Assembly (NCBI GenBank): GCA_013695495.1
Contig: JACDAK010000204.1
Location: forward strand, 1-8,898
Direction of reading: 5' to 3'
Source of the DNA: Blastocatellia bacterium
Lineage (GTDB): Bacteria > Acidobacteriota > Blastocatellia > Pyrinomonadales > Pyrinomonadaceae
Length of the DNA: 8,898 nucleotides
Position 1 is the first letter of the stretch; each line of letters opens with the position of its first letter. This document shows, one piece after another, positions 6,713-8,898 of the stretch. The notes under the pieces were generated by a model. The model made no database searches and was not told the origin of the DNA. It saw only the letters and a program-made list of their open reading frames with translations. A program made the position numbers and the translations under genes.

Positions 6713-6816
6713 AACTTTTAAGGTTCACGATGTCGGAGGATCAGTTTATGACCAACTCGTTCAGGGATGGGCCGCGGATAAGTGAGTCGCCGGGAAATTA
6801 TCGGCCACAACAGAAA

Positions 6817-7437
6817 TTAGATGTCTAGTTCGGGTGTTCGATCATATTTTTTTAAATGCATCATCCGCTCGACATATTTTGCGATAATGTCGACCTCGAG
6901 GTTAACCCGGTCGCCGTGCTTGAGGCTTGAAAGACTGGTCATTTCCCAGGTCTTCGGGATCAGAGCGATATCAAATGAACTTTCATGAAGCGCAGCGATC
7001 GTGAGGCTGATGCCCTCGACGGCGACCGATCCCTTTTCGACAAAATACCGTGCGAGGTCGGACGGGAACCCGATCGTGACCGTCCAAAAATCGCCCACCG
7101 CCGCGGCCGAAAGAAACTCGCCGCGCCCATCGACATGGCCTTGAACGATATGCCCACCTAGCCGGGTGGCCGCAATGACGGCGCGTTCAAGATTTACACG
7201 AGAGCCGGGCGCCAGGCTGCGAAGCGTTGAACGCTCGAGCGTTTCTGCGGAGACATCGGCCGCGAAAGAATCAGCCCCAACATCCAGCGCCGTCAGGCAA
7301 ACGCCGTTCACGCTGATCGAGTCGCCGTTTTTTGTACCCTCAAGAACCGTCGCCGCCTCGATCACGACGCGCGCGGAATCGCCCCGATCATCAAATCGGG
7401 CGACCCGTCCGCATTCCTCTATTAGGCCGGTGAACAC
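6817..7437 (-). CDS. ribE: Riboflavin synthase (alpha chain)
   Basis: This trimeric cytoplasmic enzyme converts two 6,7-dimethyl-8-ribityllumazine molecules into riboflavin and a pyrimidinedione, the last step of vitamin B2 synthesis. The 206 residues show the family's duplicated lumazine-binding barrels. The first begins MFTGLIEE and has GDSISVNGVCLTA at 38-50. The second has GGHIVQGHVDG (94-104), KGSVAVEGISLTI (135-147) and IPKTWEMTSL. The N-terminal Phe2, Cys47 and Ser145 expected at the active site are present. The start codon is GTG at 7437-7435, fixed by the conserved MFTGLIEE N-terminus. It sits 3 nt after the stop of the TM2 gene with no Shine-Dalgarno sequence between, so translation is probably coupled. 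No lumazine synthase (ribH), ribBA or ribD is next to it, and no FMN riboswitch was seen upstream. Confidence 0.95.
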   Translation of the reverse strand: MFTGLIEECGRVARFDDRGDSARVVIEAATVLEGTKNGDSISVNGVCLTALDVGADSFAADVSAETLERSTLRSLAPGSRVNLERAVIAATRLGGHIVQGHVDGRGEFLSAAAVGDFWTVTIGFPSDLARYFVEKGSVAVEGISLTIAALHESSFDIALIPKTWEMTSLSSLKHGDRVNLEVDIIAKYVERMMHLKKYDRTPELDI

Positions 7438-7440
7438 GAG

Positions 7441-7860
7441 TTAAAACCACGGTTTCTTGTTGATGACGTAGGTCTGAACGAACTCTTCGTCAGATTTTGT
7501 CAGATAGATGATGCCTTCGACTAGGCCGAGTACGCTCGGGATTAAAAACAAGACCGAACCGATTCCGCAGGTAATAATGGCGATCACGAACGCGGCAGCA
7601 AACATACCGAGGTAGATCAAGCCTTCCTGCTGATAGCCAAGTACAAACTTATGAATGCCAAGCCCGCCCAACAGGATCCCGCAAATGCCCGCGGCGATCT
7701 TCTTGTCGGCACCCTGAAGCGTCTGCGCACCGTAACCGGGCCCCGGCTGCATCGGCCCTTGGTTGAACGATGAAAGCGACATTCCGCAATTTGTGCAGGT
7801 CTGGAAATTGCCGGGATTTTGCGACTGGCAGTTGGGGCAAGTTACGTATTGTGTGGCCAT
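7441..7860 (-). CDS. Zinc-ribbon plus TM2-domain membrane protein
   Basis: The 139-residue protein starts with a small zinc ribbon, CPNC (8-11) and CTNC (22-25). A Gly/Pro/Gln-rich linker (about 30-48) leads to a TM2 domain. The TM2 signature is clear: KKIAAGICGILLGGLGIHKFVLGYQQEG is a helix and loop with the conserved G-x-H-x-F-x-L-G pattern (about 53-80). Two more hydrophobic stretches follow, about 82-98 and 101-120. The end YVINKKPWF is typical of bacterial TM2 proteins. The family has no settled biochemical role; these are small inner-membrane proteins, and the ribbon would be cytosolic if the usual topology holds. ATG 7860 is preceded by AAGGAG at 7878-7873, 12 nt away. It is the first gene of a two-gene unit with ribE, whose GTG lies 3 nt after this stop. 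Confidence 0.9.
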   Translation of the reverse strand: MATQYVTCPNCQSQNPGNFQTCTNCGMSLSSFNQGPMQPGPGYGAQTLQGADKKIAAGICGILLGGLGIHKFVLGYQQEGLIYLGMFAAAFVIAIITCGIGSVLFLIPSVLGLVEGIIYLTKSDEEFVQTYVINKKPWF

Positions 7861-7872
7861 ATTGTGAGTTGT

Positions 7873-7878
7873 CTCCTT
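7873..7878 (-). promoter_or_regulatory. Ribosome binding site AAGGAG of the TM2 gene
   Basis: On the minus strand AAGGAG precedes ATG 7860 by 12 nt, longer than the usual 5-10. It is the only recognisable Shine-Dalgarno sequence of the TM2-ribE unit and would therefore serve both genes if they are coupled. Confidence 0.55.
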
Positions 7879-7897
7879 GCTGGGAATGAATACAGGT

Positions 7898-7926
7898 ATT
7901 ATGCACGCAACTCGGATTTTTCAAAA
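7898..7926 (-). promoter_or_regulatory. Possible promoter of the TM2-ribE unit
   Basis: On the minus strand CATAAT (7903-7898) matches 5 of 6 bases of the -10 box. A -35 could be TTTTGA (7926-7921, spacer 17) or TTGAAA (7924-7919, spacer 15). Transcription would start near 7891, giving a leader of about 30 nt that contains the AAGGAG site. The leader is too short for a riboswitch. The -35 is weak, so this is a candidate only. Confidence 0.4.
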
Positions 7927-7960
7927 GAAGCGGAGGGCTCCCGCATGTTCGATCAGTGAC

Positions 7961-7989
7961 TGGTCAACTGAGCCTTTGGGTGAAATAAT
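7961..7989 (+). promoter_or_regulatory. Weak candidate promoter giving a near-leaderless transcript
   Basis: TGGTCA (7961-7966, 4 of 6 matches to -35) and AATAAT (7984-7989, 5 of 6 matches to -10) are 17 bp apart. The predicted start falls about 3-4 nt before ATG 7999, which would make the mRNA nearly leaderless and fit the lack of a Shine-Dalgarno sequence. A perfect 10-bp palindrome, TGACTGGTCA (7957-7966), covers this -35. Both matches are modest and could be chance. Confidence 0.25.
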
Positions 7990-7998
7990 TAGCCTACG

Positions 7999-8538
7999 AT
8001 GAGTGAAACAGCCCAGCCGCAAACCGAGCCGCCGAAGCTTCGCAGAATGCCTGACGGCGGTTTTGACACGTCAGCGTTCGGCGACCTGCTCGAATGGTTT
8101 CTGAACTTCGATGAACGCACGGCACGCATCCGCCATCCCGATACGGAAGAGCTTTTTCAATGGAAGCAGCAGGAAGATGCATCTCGTGGGGTGCCTACCT
8201 ATCCCTTCGCGAACGCCGAAGAGAGGTTCGCTGTTGGTGTCTTCCAAGCAATTCAGGAGAATAAGTCTGAGCCGCTGCTCGGCCTTTGGATAAATGATCT
8301 TATGGCTGCACTGCATGATTCGCGAACAACAAAGATGGAGATCGCTGAGGCAAATTCGCTTGCAGAGGATCCCGAAATGTTCTCCGTCCAAAAGGCTGCA
8401 AAGCTAACTACAAACGCAGAAAAGCGTGTTTATCTCACCAGTTGTTGGCTCGAAACCCTGTGCACAGCCGAAGCGCGCGTCCTCGGCTGGATATATCAGG
8501 ATCTCTACGGCCGCCCGTTCACCCCGACCGGCCCCTGA
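7999..8538 (+). CDS. Unrecognised soluble 179-residue protein
   Basis: I do not recognise a family. The protein has no signal peptide and no membrane segment, so it is probably cytoplasmic. The first 25 residues are polar and proline-rich. The rest appears mostly helical: FGDLLEWFLNFDERTARI (27-44), a charged stretch EELFQWKQQEDASRG (50-64), ANAEERFAVGVFQAIQE (71-87), LLGLWINDLMAALHD (93-107) and a C-terminal helical part with two Cys (149, 155) and AEARVLGWIYQDLYG (157-171). It is Trp- and aromatic-rich for its size. ATG 7999 has no clear Shine-Dalgarno sequence. Codon use resembles the neighbours, and the frame is intact with an ordinary amino-acid composition, so it is probably a real gene. 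It is divergent from the TM2-ribE unit and convergent with the metallopeptidase gene, whose stop is 5 bp away; neither neighbour suggests a function. Confidence 0.75.
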   Translation: MSETAQPQTEPPKLRRMPDGGFDTSAFGDLLEWFLNFDERTARIRHPDTEELFQWKQQEDASRGVPTYPFANAEERFAVGVFQAIQENKSEPLLGLWINDLMAALHDSRTTKMEIAEANSLAEDPEMFSVQKAAKLTTNAEKRVYLTSCWLETLCTAEARVLGWIYQDLYGRPFTPTGP

Positions 8539-8543
8539 ACCAC

Positions 8544-8898
8544 TTATCGAAACGTGTCGCACTGCCGCATATCGCCTGAGCGCATCCCCCGTGCGAACCA
8601 CTCCATCCGCTGCTGAGAAGAACCGTGCGAAAACGACTCGGGTACGACGTAGCCCTGCGTTCGCCGCTGAATGTTGTCGTCGCCGACAGCCGCAGCCGCC
8701 CGAAGTGCGGCTTCCGCGTCGCCCGGTTCAACCAGCCCCTTCTTCCCGGCATAATTCGCCCAAACACCAGCGTAGCAGTCCGCCTGAAGCTCAAGAGCTA
8801 CCGAAAGCTGGTTGTTTTGCCCGGCCCGCTGAACCTTTGCCATAGTGCCAAGCAGATTCTGAACATGATGCCCAACCTCGTGTGCTATCACGTATGCC
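8544..8898 (-). CDS. Neutral zinc metallopeptidase (YpfJ type), C-terminal part, 5' end outside window
   Basis: The visible 117 residues are the C-terminal portion of a putative neutral zinc metallopeptidase, whose members are usually about 280-300 residues with an N-terminal membrane anchor. The frame runs past base 8898 as AYVIAHEVGHHVQ, so the apparent GTG at 8891 is internal and not the start. HEVGH is the HExxH zinc-binding motif with catalytic Glu, and ELQADCYAGVWA, about 30 residues later, supplies the likely third ligand (Glu) of a gluzincin-like site. The family's C-terminal features are present: GDDNIQRRTQGYVVPESFSHG, SSQQRMEWFARG and CDTF. A conserved Cys pair (ADCYAG and QCDTF) may form a disulfide if the domain is exported. 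The substrate is unknown in this family. It ends 5 bp from the convergent gene, with no terminator hairpin between them. Confidence 0.92.
   Translation of the reverse strand, partial: AYVIAHEVGHHVQNLLGTMAKVQRAGQNNQLSVALELQADCYAGVWANYAGKKGLVEPGDAEAALRAAAAVGDDNIQRRTQGYVVPESFSHGSSQQRMEWFARGMRSGDMRQCDTFR

Noticed and set aside
6730..6828. Possible 32-residue plus-strand ORF between pilC and ribE
   Set aside because: It starts after the terminator, has no convincing promoter, overlaps the 3' end of ribE and has no recognisable feature.
7929..7945. GC-rich hairpin-like stretch (GCGG / CCGC arms) in the divergent spacer
   Set aside because: The arms are four bases with an interrupted interior, and no gene reads into it on the minus strand from which it would look terminator-like.
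7861..7998. FMN riboswitch ahead of the TM2-ribE unit
   Set aside because: The spacer is 138 bp and is shared with a divergent gene. The likely leader is only about 30 nt, and I see none of the conserved RFN element blocks.
8426..8845. 139-codon plus-strand frame near the right end
   Set aside because: It is antisense to the clearly recognisable metallopeptidase; its Arg/Pro/Ser-rich translation is typical of a shadow frame.
8889..8891. GTG at 8891 as the start of the metallopeptidase
   Set aside because: The frame continues upstream as A-Y before V-I-A-H-E-V-G-H, matching the family's conserved core, so the true start lies beyond the window.

Overview
The window looks like chromosomal DNA of a free-living Gram-negative-type bacterium of moderate-to-high GC. 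The pilB-x-pilT-pilC cluster, the secreted PEGA/TPR protein, the zinc-ribbon TM2 protein and the YpfJ-type metallopeptidase together suggest Acidobacteriota, possibly the Blastocatellia/Chloracidobacteria side. That is an inference from gene content and protein style, not from a phylogenetic marker. No tRNA, rRNA, IS element, CRISPR array or phage gene was seen, and no stretch over 300 bases lacks a gene.

Layout: (1) 1-1210, plus strand: the 3' end of a Kef/Nha-type cation:proton antiporter, whose tail carries a Ca2+-loop-like DxDxDGxxD motif. It is followed after 22 nt by a secreted PEGA + TPR protein. (2) 1211-1409: a regulatory region with a near-consensus sigma70 promoter, an almost perfect 23-bp palindrome placed at its predicted start site, and a weaker second promoter downstream. 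(3) 1410-6656, plus strand: the type IV pilus motor operon: pilB (extension ATPase), an unrecognised secreted basic protein, pilT (retraction ATPase) and pilC (inner-membrane platform). A strong hairpin at 6683-6712 closes it, so the transcription unit is about 5.4 kb with a visible start and end. (4) 7860-6817, minus strand: a zinc-ribbon TM2 membrane protein followed 3 nt later by riboflavin synthase ribE, which starts with GTG and has no ribosome binding site of its own. (5) 7999-8538, plus strand: an unrecognised soluble 179-aa protein, possibly read from a leaderless transcript. (6) 8898-8544, minus strand: the C-terminal part of a YpfJ-type neutral zinc metallopeptidase, running off the window and ending 5 bp from the end of the preceding gene.

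How it works together: PilB and PilT are the opposing ATPases that drive pilus assembly and disassembly through PilC. The pilins, the alignment proteins (PilMNOP) and the secretin (PilQ) are not here and must be encoded elsewhere. The most promising undescribed element is the secreted protein between pilB and pilT: its position makes it a candidate lineage-specific pilus component. The second is the palindrome at the start of this operon, which could be an operator or a 5'-end RNA hairpin.
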